Origin: Sanguinoderma infundibulare
Taxonomy: Eukaryota; Basidiomycota; Agaricomycetes; Polyporales; Polyporaceae
Length of the DNA stretch: 64,000 bases
NCBI GenBank assembly: GCA_032821775.1
Contig: JAVLRN010000011.1
Span: 1,922,001 to 1,986,000 of the forward strand
Direction of reading: 5' to 3'
Both the position numbers and the translations under genes were made by a program. The notes beneath the pieces were generated by a model that worked only from the letters and a program-made list of their open reading frames with translations, was not told the origin of the DNA and ran no database searches. Positions 13,636 to 26,907 of the stretch are shown here, one piece after another; the stretch's first letter is position 1; each line of letters begins with the position of its first letter.

Positions 13636-13906
13636 CTAGCCCCACAGCCACTCGCCCAACTCCTCCGGTTTGTGGACCCCGTGAACGTTCTGTCCGTAGG
13701 CCCGCGGTGGGTTCGGCGCCGTCAAGTCAAAACAGTGCCCCGTCTTGCTCTCTTCGTACATGCAATGGGCACCCTCCGCGAGCGTCATACTCATGCGGTA
13801 TTTGACCGCAAGGACGAGGTCCCTGCTGAGTACTTCAGTGCTCTTCTCCTTGATCTCCGGAGCGGAGATGGTCATAGGCACAGCGGTGGAGAAGAGCACG
13901 ACACAC
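13636..13906 (-). other. possible coding exon of an unrecognised small protein
   Basis: On the minus strand a stop-free stretch follows a good acceptor (TTGTAG at 13907-13912) and translates to a peptide containing AVPMTISAPEIKEKSTEV and LAEGAHCMYEESKTGHCFDL, ending GEWLWG and a stop at 13636. Composition is protein-like and unlike the surrounding shadows. I could not find a convincing upstream exon or start codon: the open frame itself begins with TTG, and upstream pieces (13907-14490) can be joined in several ways. It may be the last exon of a small secreted or membrane protein, or chance. Confidence 0.3.
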
Positions 13907-14990
13907 CTACAACGTGAAAATGAAGAAAAATATTTGACAATCAACCGAAATCAGGGCGAACAGCATCCACAACGTCGCCAGGGCTCGATCCTGCGTTTTG
14001 GGAGAGGATACCAAGTAGTATCCACTGCACCACAGAACCGCACATACATCTGCAGACACCTGATCACAGATTAACTTGAGAGCACAGGGAGCGGTCCTGT
14101 GTCGAAAGAGATGGGGAGGGTTCAATGAACCTCGTAGAACCATGGGGCCCCACTGCCTGCATGCCTTTTGACATGTAAGTGAGCGCCTCGACGTACAATC
14201 CAGATCATGCCACGAGATGGGAACGCATATAAAGCATGCCATCGAAGTGAAGACGGTCGACGATACTTTGGACATCGCGGCCAAACGGGCAGCTTGATGG
14301 AAGTGATAAAGGAGATCGGCACTAACACGTGTTCCAACACGAGCTCGTACTCACGACAGATCGATGTCAATACCTCGACTTTATAGGTAGCGCGGATCCC
14401 GTCGATTTTAAGGAAGCCAGAGGCCACGCGAATTACAGAACTCGCCGGGTGTGAGCGAGATATACCTGTTTCTGTGCATGGCAATACCAATTAATTAGTA
14501 TATTGTTAGCAAGGGGATTCCGTGACGCGCTTGCATTGCGCATGCGTTCGTCAGGAAAGTATGGGTCTACATTTGAACTAGGAAAGCGTAAACATACTGG
14601 CCGATCCTTAAGTGTCAAGCTTGCATCTATGTATATAGGGTCTATCTTGTCCTTGGCTGTTCTACCGATGGAGACCGGCCAGAAGACCCAGTCGGCGCCC
14701 TAGAGGCCGTCCCCGACGTAGTTATCTTGTGTAGCCGGCTATGAAACCCGTACGATCGCAACTGTCTTACGAGCAAGACGGTCTTACCGGTGCCGTCATC
14801 GCACTGCAGAGCATCTGGTACGAGTGTGGGGCGGGTGGCCCAATGGGAAGGGGAGGCGATATACGAGTCGTGTGAAATTTGGGGGCTAGAATAGGAAGGG
14901 GCGGTATGGGTGTATGATCAATGCCCCCACCTCGATTTTTTGGAAAGTGAGGCGACATAAGCTCGACGTCCGCCCAACCTTCTCTCCCCT
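13907..14990. other. intergenic, uncertain
   Basis: May hold upstream exons of the preceding candidate (open minus-strand pieces at 14122-14490), but no exon chain is convincing. The right end is the ATP-citrate lyase promoter. Confidence 0.35.
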
Positions 14991-15014
14991 TAAATACCCT
15001 CAGCGGCCGCTGAG
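14991..15014 (+). promoter_or_regulatory. core promoter of ATP-citrate lyase
   Basis: A TATA-like TAAATA at 14991-14996 lies about 90 bp upstream of ATG 15085 and is followed by the 12-bp palindrome CAGCGGCCGCTG (about 15001-15012), which could be a transcription factor site. A pyrimidine-rich leader follows, as is common for highly expressed fungal genes. Confidence 0.4.
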
Positions 15015-15084
15015 TCTGCACGCTTTCGCCCTTCTCTCGTTCCTCCATCTTCCCCCTCCTCCGCCTACTGCAAAACCTCCCAAA

Positions 15085-18000
15085 ATGTCCTCGAAAGGTA
15101 CCTCGGCTCTGTTCTCCATCTTGTCGATCTCGCGCGCTAATGTATGCGCACTCCTCAGCCATTCGGGAATACGACGCGAAGCTTGTCCTTGCGTACTGGC
15201 TTGAGCGCGCTCCTGCCGTCGACCCATCGGCTCAGGTGGCGACCAAGTTCGTCTTTCCTTCCCCGAAGGTCGCCCAGATCTCTTGGGATCCCGCTACGAA
15301 CGCCATCACCCCCGACACTCAGCTCCCCGGCTGGGTCTTCGCGTCAAAACTCGTTGCGAAGCCTGATCAGCTCATCAAGCGTCGTGGCAAGGCCGGTCTC
15401 CTCGCTCTCAACAAGTCTTGGGAGGAGGCGAAGGAGTGGATTCAAAAGCGCGCGGGCAAGCCGCAACAGGTGAGCGCATCTTCCATTCCCCCCAGTCGCT
15501 GTATGCTATCTTCCCAATCGATCGCGGGCACGGCACCCTTCGCGTTATCCCTCCCCAATCTCTTCCGCTTCGCATTCTCCGAAGCCCGTTTTACGGCATG
15601 GGTCGCGACGCGTCTGGAAACGCGTCGTGTGCGAGGCTGCTTAGCACGCGTACGCGCCACACGTGATTGTGCTCGACCGCGTTCCGTTTATGTTCCTACA
15701 TCCCTCCCTTGTCCCCGATCCCAGATCTGCGACATGACCGTGTGTTTCCCACCGTCGTTTGTTCATACGCTCATCTTTCGTTGTCCAGGTCGAGTCCGTG
15801 ACGGGCACACTCAACAACTTTATCGTCGAACCCTTCCTCCCCCACCCCTCTGATGCCGAGTACTACGTCTGCATCAACTCTGCGCGTGAGGGAGACTACA
15901 TCCTCTTCACTCACGAGGGTGGTGTCGACATCGGTGATGTCGACGCCAAAGCTCTCAAGCTTAGCCTCCCCGTCAACGCCCCCTTCCCCTCTCGTCAGAC
16001 CATCGCCGACACCCTCTTGAAGCACGTCCCCGCCGCTAAGAAGGAGACCCTCGTCGACTTCCTTATCCGCCTTTACTCCGTCTACGTCGACCTCCACTTC
16101 GCCTACCTCGAGATCAACCCCCTCGTCGTTCTTGATGGCGTCGATGGCGGACAGCCCACTATCCACTACCTTGACATGGCTGCTAAGCTCGACCAGACCG
16201 CGGAGTCGATCTGTGGACCGAAGTGGGCTATTGCTCGTGACTTGTCTGTCTACGAGTCTGGCCCTCATGCGACTACAACCAAGGGAAAGGCCGTTTCTGC
16301 TGACCGGGGTCCCCCCATGGTGCGTTCGGATGCCATGCTAACGCTTAATGGCACTGATGCATTCTTTGCCGTAGGTTTGGCCTGCTCCCTTTGGTCGTGA
16401 CCTCACGAAGGAGGAGGCGTACATCCAGAAGCTCGATGCGTCTACGGGTGCATCCCTCAAGCTTACGGTTCTAAATGCCGAGGGTCGTATTTGGACGATG
16501 GTCGCCGGTGGCGGCGCCTCCGTTGTCTACTCTGATGCCATCGCTGCCCACGGCTTCGCTCACGAGCTCGCTAACTACGGAGAGTACTCTGGCGCTCCGT
16601 CTGAGGGTCAGACGTACGAGTACGCCAAGACCATTCGTAAGTACAGTTCTTGTCTTGTACTCTCCAACGCTTGGGCTGACGCATATACTCAGTTGATCTC
16701 ATGACTCGCGGCACTCCCCGTCGTGAAGGGAAGATTCTCATCATCGGTGGTGGTATCGCCAACTTCACCAACGTTGCTGCTACTTTCAAGGGTATCATCC
16801 GTGCCCTCAAGGAATACAAGGCGCCTCTCATCGCTCACCAGGTCAAGATTTACATTCGTCGCGGCGGCCCCAACTATCAAGAAGGCCTTAAGGCCATGCG
16901 TCTGCTTGGCGAATCACTCGGTGTCCCAATCAAGGTCTACGGTCCCGACACCCACATCACTGCGATTGTTCCCCTTGCTCTTGGTGTCGCCAGCAAGCAG
17001 TCGAACCTCCACTCCATCGCCCCCACTCCCATCAGTCCGCCTTCCCCCAAGGGTGTCGGGTCCAACAAGAGCTTGGACTCTGAGCCTACTGTCGGCACGA
17101 TCCACGCCGATGGCGAGCGTACTCAACCGCAGGACCAGATCATCAGCTTCGACAAGAAGACCGGCGTCCAGCATTCCCGTCCATCCTACCGTCCGTTTGA
17201 CTCACAGACCCGTTCCTTTGTATACGGTCTCCAGCCGCGTGCCATTCAAGGCATGCTCGACTTCGACTACTCGTGCGGTCGTGAGGCGCCTAGCGTTGCG
17301 GCGATGATCTACCCTTTCGGTGGACACCACATCCAGAAGTTCTACTGGGGCACTAAAGAGACGCTCCTCCCTGTCTACACAAGCGTCGCCGAAGCCGTTA
17401 AGAAACACCCTGAAGTTGATGTGGTCGTCAACTTCGCTTCGTCACGGTCCGTCTACTCGAGCACCCTCGAGATCTTTGAGTTCCCCCAGATCAAGAGCAT
17501 CGCCCTCATCGCTGAGGGTGTGCCCGAGAGACACGCGCGCGAGATCCTCCACCTTGCTCAGCAGAAGGGTGTCCTCATCATCGGCCCCGCAACCGTTGGC
17601 GGTATCAAGCCTGGTTGCTTCAGGATCGGTAACTCTGGAGGGTACGTTTGTCGTCTTCGCTCATGTCAGTTTCTTTCACGCTAACTGAATTGCAGTATGA
17701 TGGACAATATCATCTCTTCCAAGCTCTACCGCTCTGGTTCCGTCGGCTACGTCTCTAAGTCCGGTGGTATGTCCAACGAGCTCAACAACATCCTCTCCCT
17801 TACCACCAACGGTACCTACGAGGGTATCGCTATTGGCGGTGACCGTTATCCCGGCTCCACGTTCATCGACCACCTGATCCGCTACGAGCAGGACCCCGAG
17901 TGCAAGCTTCTCGTCCTTCTCGGCGAGGTCGGTGGTATCGAGGAGTACCGGGTTATCGACGCGGTTAAGAAGGGTATTATTAAGAAGCCCATCATCGCCT

Positions 18001-19216
18001 GGGCGATCGGTACTTGCGCGAAGATGTTTACCACCGAGGTGCAGTTCGGTCACGCCGGGTCTATGGCGAACTCCGACATGGAGACTGCGGATGCGAAGAA
18101 CGTTGCCATGCGTGCTGCGGGCTTCATCGTCCCCGACACCTTCGAAGATCTGCCAGAGGTGCTCAAGCAAACGTACGAGCGTCTCGTCGCCGCTGGCACC
18201 ATCAAGCCTCAGCCTGAGCGCGATCCTCCGGTCATCCCCATGGACTACAAGTGGGCGCAGGAACTCGGCCTCATCCGGAAGCCTGCTGCGTTCATCTCGA
18301 CCATCTCAGACGAGCGTGGCCAGGAACTCCTGTACGCTGGCATGCGTATCTCCGACGTTTTCAAGGAGGACATTGGTGTGGGTGGTGTTGTCAGCTTGCT
18401 CTGGTTTAAGCGCCGTCTTCCACCATGGGCAACCAAGTTCGTCGAAATGGTGCTTATGCTTACTGCCGACCATGGTCCTGCTGTGTCTGGGTGAGTTACG
18501 TTTGACGCTATGCATACAAGTGCGCCAGCTGACTGTCCTTGCTCGTAGCGCCATGAACACGATCGTTGCAACTCGCGCCGGCAAAGATCTTATTTCCTCG
18601 CTTGCGTCCGGTCTCCTCACGATCGGTTCCCGCTTCGGTGGTGCGCTTGACGAGGCGGCTTCCATGTTCTCTAACGCGCGCGACACTGGTCTTACGCCTC
18701 GCGAGTTCGTCGACACTTGCAGGAAGCAGAACAAGCTCAGTACGTGTAGTCCCTCAAACTTAGGTTGTTGCCAGTTCTCTGACCTCCGTGTTTGCAGTCA
18801 GCGGGATCGGCCACAAGATCAAGAGCGTCAATAACCCGGACCTTCGTGTCGAGCTCGTCAAGGAGTACGTGCACAAGCACTTCCCTAGCCACAGCCTGCT
18901 CGACTATGCGCTTGCGGTCGAGAAGGTCACGACCTCGAAGAAAGACACGCTTATCCTCAACGTCGACGGCTGCATCGCTGTCTGCTTCGTTGACCTGCTC
19001 CGCGACTCTGGCGCCTTCACTCCTGACGAGGCGGACGAGTACATCAAGATCGGTACCCTTAACGGTCTTTTCGTCCTCGGCCGTAGTGTGGGCTTCATCG
19101 GTCACCACCTCGACCAGAAGCGTCTTCGCGCCCCCCTGTACCGTCACCCCGCCGACGACATCTTTATCAACATGGCGGACGTTTCGCAGCCTCGTGTCCT
19201 CGGGAAGATGGCGTAA
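15085..19216 (+). CDS. acl1: ATP-citrate lyase (single-chain ATP-citrate synthase)
   Basis: Makes cytosolic acetyl-CoA and oxaloacetate from citrate, CoA and ATP, feeding lipid and sterol synthesis and acetylation. Eight exons (15085-15097, 15159-15469, 15789-16319, 16375-16636, 16693-17641, 17696-18490, 18549-18739, 18798-19216) join in phase to 1156 aa. The N-terminal ATP-grasp part ([32 protein letters not shown]) is fused to the succinyl-CoA-synthetase-like and citrate-synthase-like parts in one chain, as in animals and basidiomycetes and unlike the two-gene form of ascomycetes. The phosphohistidine loop GHAGS lies in exon 6, and the C-terminal citryl-CoA lyase part has [13 protein letters not shown] and [11 protein letters not shown]. 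Exon 1 is only 13 nt. Intron 2 (319 nt) is long for this window. Complete and apparently intact. Confidence 0.97.
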
Positions 19217-19730
19217 GCATCCCCGCCGACGGTTTTCGCCGTCGCTTCCGTGCTTGTGCTCTGCGGACTGCTAGAGGGGGAAGAAGTGCTCGCTCCTGCC
19301 AGACATTGTTCCGTTTAACATGACTGTACGAACCTACGACATACCAGATGATCATCCAATCCATCCATTGACGCATCCAGATACTGTCCCCATCCAACAT
19401 TCGTTCTTCCTCGCTGTACTGTCGCTCGAAATACTTTGTGAATTATAATGCACCTATAGATGTCTCTTCGAAGAATATCTGCGCTGACGGGTTTTGATCG
19501 TAGGATTGTTTGAAATCGCCTCTCAGGCCTTCAGGCACGACAGGACGTGGCAAGGCAGTTGGTCAGCTGAGGTTTGTGCATGTCCGATGTGGTTCTCGGA
19601 CAAGCGATCCATGGGAAACATCACCTTCGGCGCTCTGCATTCATACAAGACAGCTCCTGAATTTCCGATCGTCGACCTCTCGTGCATGCGAAGACATCCC
19701 CAACCATTTCCATGGTGAGTACAGTCCTCC
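19217..19730. other. 3' flank of ATP-citrate lyase and upstream of the DUF6535 gene
   Basis: Probable 3' UTR on the left. An ATG at 19712 is directly followed by GTGAGT and could be an ATG-only first exon of the next gene. Confidence 0.45.
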
Positions 19731-22700
19731 GTGCATGTCGACAACATTATGATCTGTGAGCCTCGACAGGACTCCCGATCGCATTCCCCCATTCTTCCCG
19801 GCGCGACTGAGGACCACGGCATCCCGGACGAAGGTTCGCAAGAGATCGGCGGCCAACAGGCACCGATCGACTCGGGACACGGTAGCACGAGTACAGGCTT
19901 AGGGAGCACTAAGCATGAGGACCTAGAGGACACTGAGCATGAGCCGGTGCAGAACAGCGTCAGTTCCCTCATCCAGAGGCGTCACACGGTCGAAGTCCAT
20001 TCAGCACCCGAATCACCCGTCGAGGACCGTTCTGGGTATACAGAACCTTCGGTCCTGACTCTCTCGTCGTTCCCGCTATCAGCCCATTCAACACCCGAAT
20101 CGCGGGCGCCCACTCTCACGTCGCTGTTCTTTCCCGCTCCCGAATCACGGGCGCCCGCTCCCTCGTCGCTCTTCTCCACTGCCTACAACCTCGAACAAAG
20201 CGAGTTCATAGAAACATACACTGGGGACCCTCAAGCACCTGCAGACGCCACAATCGAGTTCTCCGAGTTCTTTCCGTCACCCCGACCTTCGGAATTCAGC
20301 ATTGAAAATGCGCGCGAGTTTTACCCCGGACGCCCGCTGGACTCTCCGCTCGCGCGGGGCCCATTCATTGATAATGCCGGCGAGTCCATAGAAGGATTCG
20401 ATGAATGTACGTCTTCTCCGGTGCATGATGCTCATCGGAATACGCGCTGATAAACGCGTGCAGCCCAAATGACGCCCTCAACCTTGCGCGAAGGGAACGT
20501 TATCGCCCCTTTTCCTTCCGACCTGACTAGAAGTCCTGGTCAGCAGTCGAGTACCTCTACCGTCTTGGCGCACGATGATTCCAGAGACAATCAAGGGCTC
20601 TTCGGAGAAGACGAGCCAGCTGGCAAACCGGAACAAGCGGAGGGGCTCTTTGGCCCCGAGAGCCCCAGAAAGACCCCGCGCGCCTTGCCGGGCGCCATGG
20701 ACCGCTCAGCTAGACCTATCCCAATGAGGTCGGTCAGGACCGATAGGACTAGATCGGGACGGCGTCCGAAGAAGGTCACCTTTCAGCTGGAGAGCGGTCA
20801 CTCGGTTCCTGTTGAAACCGTGATCGTCGCACGTAGCTCAGGAAAGACTGACGCATCCAGAGCGAAACAGGTGGGAGTGATAGTTGGACAACTACATCTT
20901 CTCTTATTGACGGCGATGCAGGCAGGCGACAAGAAGGAATCTGAGGACAAGGCCTCGATGAAAGCCAAGGTGCGGTCGAGCGAAGCTTCGCAACGTTCGG
21001 TTCTGATGGACTGTCGCCCAGTCCAATACTACGGACACACCACGCTACGACCCATCTGCAGGTGTTCCGGACGTAGATATTTGGCCCCTGTACCTTCAGC
21101 ATGCGCTGTCGCAAGACAAGGAGACGGTTGAAACGTGGGACTCTGACCTCGACTCCATTCTCATATTTGTCAGTACATTGCTTTCGTGCTGTCTTGTTTT
21201 GTTAGCTGAGGATGATACCTGCGCAGGCAGCCCTTTTCTCAGCTGTTCTGACCACCTTGGTTGCCGAGTCCTACAAGAACTTGCAAGCCGATCCTCAAGT
21301 GGAGATGATGCGCGCGGTGCTTTTACAGCTCCAGAGGAACAGCAACGACCCATCGGGCGACGTCCCGCCCCCCGTCCCACCCTTCCGGGTGACAAGTTCC
21401 GCCGTTCGCGTCAATGTCTACTGGTTCTCCAGTCTTATCATCAGTCTGTCCGCTGCTCTCATAGCCATTCTAGCGAAGCAATGGGTCAACTATCTTCTGG
21501 CAGGGCTGTCTCCCGTCCCGCCGATTGGAGGAAGACATCGACAATACCGAGTGGATGGTCTGCACAAGTGGAACCTCCCTGCTATCTTATCGTTCATTCC
21601 CCTACTCCTCCACATCGCATTGCTGCTCTTCTTCGCTGGTCTCGTCGACTTCGTCTGGGATTTGGACAGCAGCGTTGGGGCGGTATCTGCCACACTCGTC
21701 GTCGCGACATTCCTGATGTACGTGGCAACTAACGTGCTATCCTACATCTATCCCGAATGTCCTTTCAAGACGTCTGTGACTGTCTTCATTTCCCTCGCCC
21801 ACGAACTGTTCGAGATCTGGCGGACGAAACTCTTGCTCACTGCGGAGTTAACCTGGGTCTCTATCAGCGCCACAGCGATACGCGTCCTCAGCTCCCTCGC
21901 CCCGGATCGCGTAGCTGACAGCAATACGCTAAAGAAAGCCATGTCTGACCTCCGAGATACAGTCGACTTGGTCGAGTCCGAGAAGTCTCGGTACAACACT
22001 CTACGGGTCTCATCCCTACGTTACCAAGACGAGCAATATATCTCGCAGAACGCCAGTCTCGTCGATACCCGTGTGCTCATCTGGATGGTCCACCACGTCA
22101 GCCGGTTGGCGAACCCAGAGGAGCTTGGCCATGCCTTGATGCGCTTCCCCCATCTAATCCGCCACCGAGAGCTATTCATGCAGGAGGGTGCTTCTACATT
22201 CCTTGAGCGCCTCCTTCATAAATGGTTCGATGCGCCTTGGACTGAACTTGGCAGCACACATCGCCGTAATGTGACCGCTGCAGTACGCACTCTAGGGATG
22301 CTGTTCTCAGAGGCGGTGGCCGACGGGACGGACTTCAAAGAGGCGACTGTCCCAGAGGGGACCGTAATGGATCAAACGCCATTCCTTCTTGTCCAACGGC
22401 CCCCGCAGACCGCCCAGCAGCTCCTATCGTCGCATTCTCTCAAACTCGTGGCTCATCTCTTAGCCAGCATTCGGGGACTTCCTCTGCCTCTTCAAGCGTT
22501 CACTTTGCGTCTATCCGTACAGCTGAACGAGGAGGATTCGGCGGTGATCTGGGCCACGCTAGACAGACATAAAGTCTTCGATGACTTTGTCTTCCGCGTC
22601 CAGAGCTTCACAGCAGATGACAGGCATAGAAAGGAGCTCATTCCTGCCGTCAATACTATGATTTATCTAGCCCTATGTGAGGCTGCATACCCCCGAGATC

Positions 22701-24742
22701 CCTCTTCCCCCTTGGCGCCCAGTCATCACGTCAGCTACTGGCTACACTCCCTCCTCAATATCATGAACCTTGCCCCCATGGATAGCGTCGTCTTACGACA
22801 GATCTGTTGGGGAATGTCTGCACTTGCATGGACGATTACCCCTCAGGCCAATGGCGTCACCGTCAGGCCATTGATCCCCCGACTCGACAATCAGAGCATG
22901 CGCCAGTTGGCCTGCTCGTTGACGGATCTACTTCACTGGGGACAGGATCCTCAGGTCTTGAATGCGATCGTCATGACTCTGGATTGCATGCTTTATCATA
23001 TCGGCTTTCAGGTCCAGTGGGAGGGCCATGGCGAAATCTGCGAGGCGCTTCACTTGAAGTACTGGGAGTTCTTGGGAGAGCTGCTCAAGAAACTGCACTC
23101 GGGAGAAGTCTCTGCGACTAGAATCACGCCAATTCTTTCTTCCCTGATTCGAATTGCGGCTTACTTGTCGTTCTTCGACCGCAACGCGCCTGCGGACGCC
23201 AAAGTTCTCCTTACGCCTACGACGCTCAGCATATTCAAGTACCTCATCACGGCACAAAAACCCCACAAACCCGCCGCGGACTCCTCACAACCTAGTTCTT
23301 CGCAGCCGATGCGAAGCAAAGCGGTGTCTCGCCAGGAACTTGAAGAACGCTGGGTGATCAGCATCTTGACCCGACGCTGGGTCTACCGGGCAACATGTCG
23401 GTTCGTAGACCTGTACATGAATGACCCTAAGTGGAAGCTCGACTACCAAGCGCCCAAGCCCTCTGAGTTCCACAACAAGAGTGATGCGCTGGAGAGTATC
23501 ATCGCCATTGGGTCCGGCATCGTGTCCGCCGTAGAATCCATATCCGTCCGTCGAGCCGATGACTCGCGATTCGCAGCGACGGCGCATCGCCCTCCAGCCG
23601 TCATGCCGGCTCTCACGATGGAGTCGTTTTGCATCATCGTCAAGGACGTCTTCACCTACGGCCTCCGCCCAAACACGGACATACGCGAGGTCGGGGGCTG
23701 GGACGGGAAGATCACGCAGATGGTCGCGGAAGCGGTCAGGTCGCGCAATATGCTCGAGGCCCTGCTCGACTCGGAGCGGCCGTGCGTGCACGTCGACCTG
23801 CTCGTCCCGGTCGTGCACTACATATACGCGGTGTTGCACAGCGGAGGCCGGCCGCTGGCGACGAGCGTCCTCGCAGGGAAGCTGCAGGGGACGACGATAA
23901 TGGGCCGGAACGACGGCCGGCACCCGGCGCACCACATGGCGTCCGCGCTCAGGCAGTCGTTCCTCCCCTTCCTGCGCAAGTTCACGGAGCGGGTGAGGAA
24001 TGGCGCGCGGCTGTATCCGGAGATGCAGGAGCTCGTGGTCGAGCTCACCGGCATAGCGGGCTACATGGCGTTCTTCGACCAGCCGAGCAAGCTGCCCCGC
24101 CCGCGCATCGTCCAAGGCATGGTGCAGTACCTCCAGGTCGTCTCCGCCTTGGGCACTGGCAAGCCCCGCAACTCGGCCCACCGTCACGTCCCCGCAGCGG
24201 TCCGCGTCCACGCGTGGGGAGCGCTCTGCACGGTGGCGGAGCTGCACCTGTACAAGGCGAGCGCGCTGGCCAGAGACGACCACCCGGCGCGCCACTTCCG
24301 GTTCGAGCGCGCGACGGCGGACGCGATCGCCGTCGGGTTCGTGCGCGTCGTGTGCACGTGGTTCGTGAAGTCGAGACGGGGCGAGTACAAGGCGCACTGC
24401 GAGGACTGCGAGCTGGACGAGGAGGTGGCGGACGCGGAGGCGACGGAGGACAGGTGGAAGCTGAGCCACCTTCCGGAGGCGCTGGTCGAGACCGCGCTGG
24501 AGATGATGGTGCAGATCTGCGACGACGTCGACGACGACCGCAGCGAGCACGGGGACGGGGACGGGGAAGGGGTGGCGAGGGGGATCTGGAGCAGGCTGCT
24601 GCACCACCGGATCGAGCCGCAGGTGCGGATTCTGAGTCTCGTGCTGAGAGGGAGGGCTGGAGGGCTGGCGGCTCAGCTGCTGGCGAGGATTCAGATCGCG
24701 TCGTCAAACGGGAAACCGATGCAGAGGAGCATGACGTTGTAA
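19731..24742 (+). CDS. DUF6535-domain multi-pass membrane protein
   Basis: Exons 19731-20406, 20464-20870, 20922-20969, 21022-21168 and 21227-24742 join to 1597 aa. The first 400 residues are Ser/Pro/Glu-rich and disordered, with repeated PESRAP motifs. Then comes the basidiomycete DUF6535 domain: VDIWPLYLQHAL, ETWDSDLDSILIF joined by splicing to AALFSAVLTTLVAESY, VNVYWFSSLIISL, AKQWVNYLL, and LLLFFAGLVDFVWDL, giving about four membrane segments. The remaining roughly 950 residues look like helical repeats. Family function is unknown. The start is uncertain: an ATG at 19712 followed by a perfect donor would also be in frame with the acceptor at 19769. The 51-nt intron 20871-20921 is a multiple of three without a stop. 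Confidence 0.85.
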
Positions 24743-25522
24743 GACGGGCTGGGACGGTGGTTCGCACATGCGTTGCATACGGATAGAAGGAGCAAATATA
24801 TTCGACCGAAAGCGGGAAATGGGCCGATAAAGCTAGCAAGCATGGGTGAATCGAACAGCGAGAGGGGAAGAGAGTGGATGACTCTCCTGTTGTTGATCTT
24901 GCACCGGTCGCGCTCGTGCCCATCTCCGTTCGGTTGCCACCAACAAGCGGTGTAAGGACGATACGTGTAGAACACTCAAATGCGTCAATAACAGCGGATC
25001 GGTGCGAAGATGAGCTAGAGACGGCGACCTCACACTGGCCCGAAGGCTTACCGCCAAACGTGGCCGGCAGCAAGGCTGTTGAAAACAAGCTGGAACGCTG
25101 TTTGCACATCAATTGTCCGCCGAGACTAGAACGCCATCCCACGAACGGAGTCTTCAAACATGCATGGAATTGTGACAGACCTAGCTGGTGGTATGAAGGT
25201 ATACAGAGATGATGATCAAGAAAAGCCTGTCTATGAGAGAGCCGAGCGTCATCTATACGACGATTATCGCGCGTGTAACAGTACCGTACCGTCCCCCGGG
25301 GCAGTTCTGTGCCCGCCGAGCCAAGACCCCATCCGCTGCGCGTACGAGCACGCGCTGATGCCAATAGCCAACGGTAATTCACGTCGTCTAGTCCTGCCCC
25401 CTCCATTAACCTCCACTACCCGTCCGCAGCCCCAGGATGCGAACGCGCGCGCGCGCGCGCTATGACAAGACAGCTCGCGACGAAGGAAGGCCAATAGACC
25501 CCATACCTCCGAGCTTGAAACA
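24743..25522. other. intergenic, no supported gene
   Basis: Lies between two convergent genes and holds their 3' flanks. Long minus-strand frames here are shadows of the GC-rich end of the DUF6535 gene. Confidence 0.5.
25440..25460. repeat. (CG)n simple repeat
   Basis: About nine CG dinucleotides in a row within the 3' flank of the DUF1275 gene. It has Z-DNA-forming potential and is likely length-variable. Confidence 0.8.
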
Positions 25523-26907
25523 TCACGCCTTGGCGGGCCTGGCCTGTTTTGCGGGCACGAAGAGCCACCAGACGGCGATGAGGACGCGCATGCCGGTGCC
25601 GACGCCGAGGGTGGCGGCTGCGCCGGCGGCGTCGATGATGGCGCGGCCGACGAAGCCGCCGAGGAAGAGGGCGAGGATGGCGATGAACTTGTGGTCGCGG
25701 GTGATGACCTTGCTGAACGTGAAGAGCTTCGGGTCGGCCATGAGCTCGCACCAGACGGTGGTGAGGACGACTGCGGGCGAAGGAAAAGCGCGATGTGTGA
25801 GTACCTCGGGATACGAGTGCAAACTCAAGGGATGCGGCGGGGTGCAGTAAACATAGACGGTAGGGAGTGGACAAGAAGGGGTGGAGGGAGTGAAGGGTGC
25901 ATATAGGGAGAGAGACGCTCACCGGTGGTCGCGAACTGGGTGTTGACCCTTTTGCCCATGATGCCCTGGAGACCCATGCTGGCGCTCATGAAGCCGACGG
26001 CGACGAAGGTGTCCGCATTCGTCCAGGCGGGGTCGCCGCGGACCTCGGCGATGCTGCCCTGGCCGCTCTTCCAGGCGGTGAGGGCGGCGGCCATGGTGAA
26101 GAGGGCCTGGATGAAGGTGCCGAGGAAGAGCCAGGCGCGGGTCTTTGGGCCCATTTTGTCGCCGATGCGGCCGATGGCGGCGCCGGCGACGAAGGTGAGG
26201 ACGGAGGTGAGGGCTTGCTGGTCTGCGATGTGGAAGGAGGTGTCGCGCTGGCCGGGGGGGCCGGAGAAGAGGCGGGCGAGGGCGAGGGCGAGCTGGACGG
26301 AGTTGCCGGTTTGGAAGCCGCACCATACAAAGATGGCGGTGAAGGAGATGGAGTCGCTGTGGAAGTGAGTGCGTTAGCTCGAAACGACTAGGGACAAGAG
26401 CGACGCAAAGGCGGTCTGGTCTGAAATACTTCGTAGGTCGGAATCGTCTCATGCGCATCGGTCCGAAGACGCAAAGTCTGGCGGAGGGAGCTAACTAGGA
26501 CAGTTTGCATTGGGCGGAATGTAGAAACAAGCGCGTCGGAACTGAATACGGCAATATCGCGAATTGAAAGAAGAGAGTTGGATCGAGCGCGGGAAGGAAG
26601 GAGCGGAAGAAGCACGAACGGAACGGAGATGAGGAGGATATGTGTTCACACAGCAAGCGCAAGGGCAGAGACGAGAAGGGGGGACGTACATGAAGCCAGT
26701 CATGAAGCAGTACGCCGCGAGCGGGAGGGTCGACTGCTGCGGGTCGACATCGGACATCCAGTGACGATACGAGAACATCTCGCGAGGGTTTGTCCACAGC
26801 TGCGCGGTGTTCACAATCGTGTTGTTGGACTCCTTGGACGAGATGGGTGGCGGGAGGGCAGCAGGCCCCCTCTCCAAGGTAGGAAGGCTTCCGGGCTCGT
26901 TGCTCAT
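25523..26907 (-). CDS. DUF1275 (YoaK-like) integral membrane protein
   Basis: Exons 26907-26690, 26356-25923 and 25770-25523 join in phase to 299 aa. A soluble N terminus of about 50 residues precedes LPLAAYCFMTGFIDSISF, which is rebuilt by joining exons 1 and 2; then IFVWCGFQTGNSVQLALAL, a Gly/Ala-rich segment FVAGAAIGRIGDKMG, and further hydrophobic stretches to FLGGFVGRAII and VLIAVWWLF. The order of hydrophobic segments and the TGN...Q motif are those of DUF1275 proteins, which are multi-pass membrane proteins of unknown transport role in fungi and bacteria. Intron 1 (333 nt) is long for this window. Confidence 0.87.

Noticed and set aside
23285..24607. Long minus-strand and alternative-frame ORFs across the end of the DUF6535 gene
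   Set aside because: Shadows of a GC-rich coding region; Arg/Ala/Pro-rich translations.
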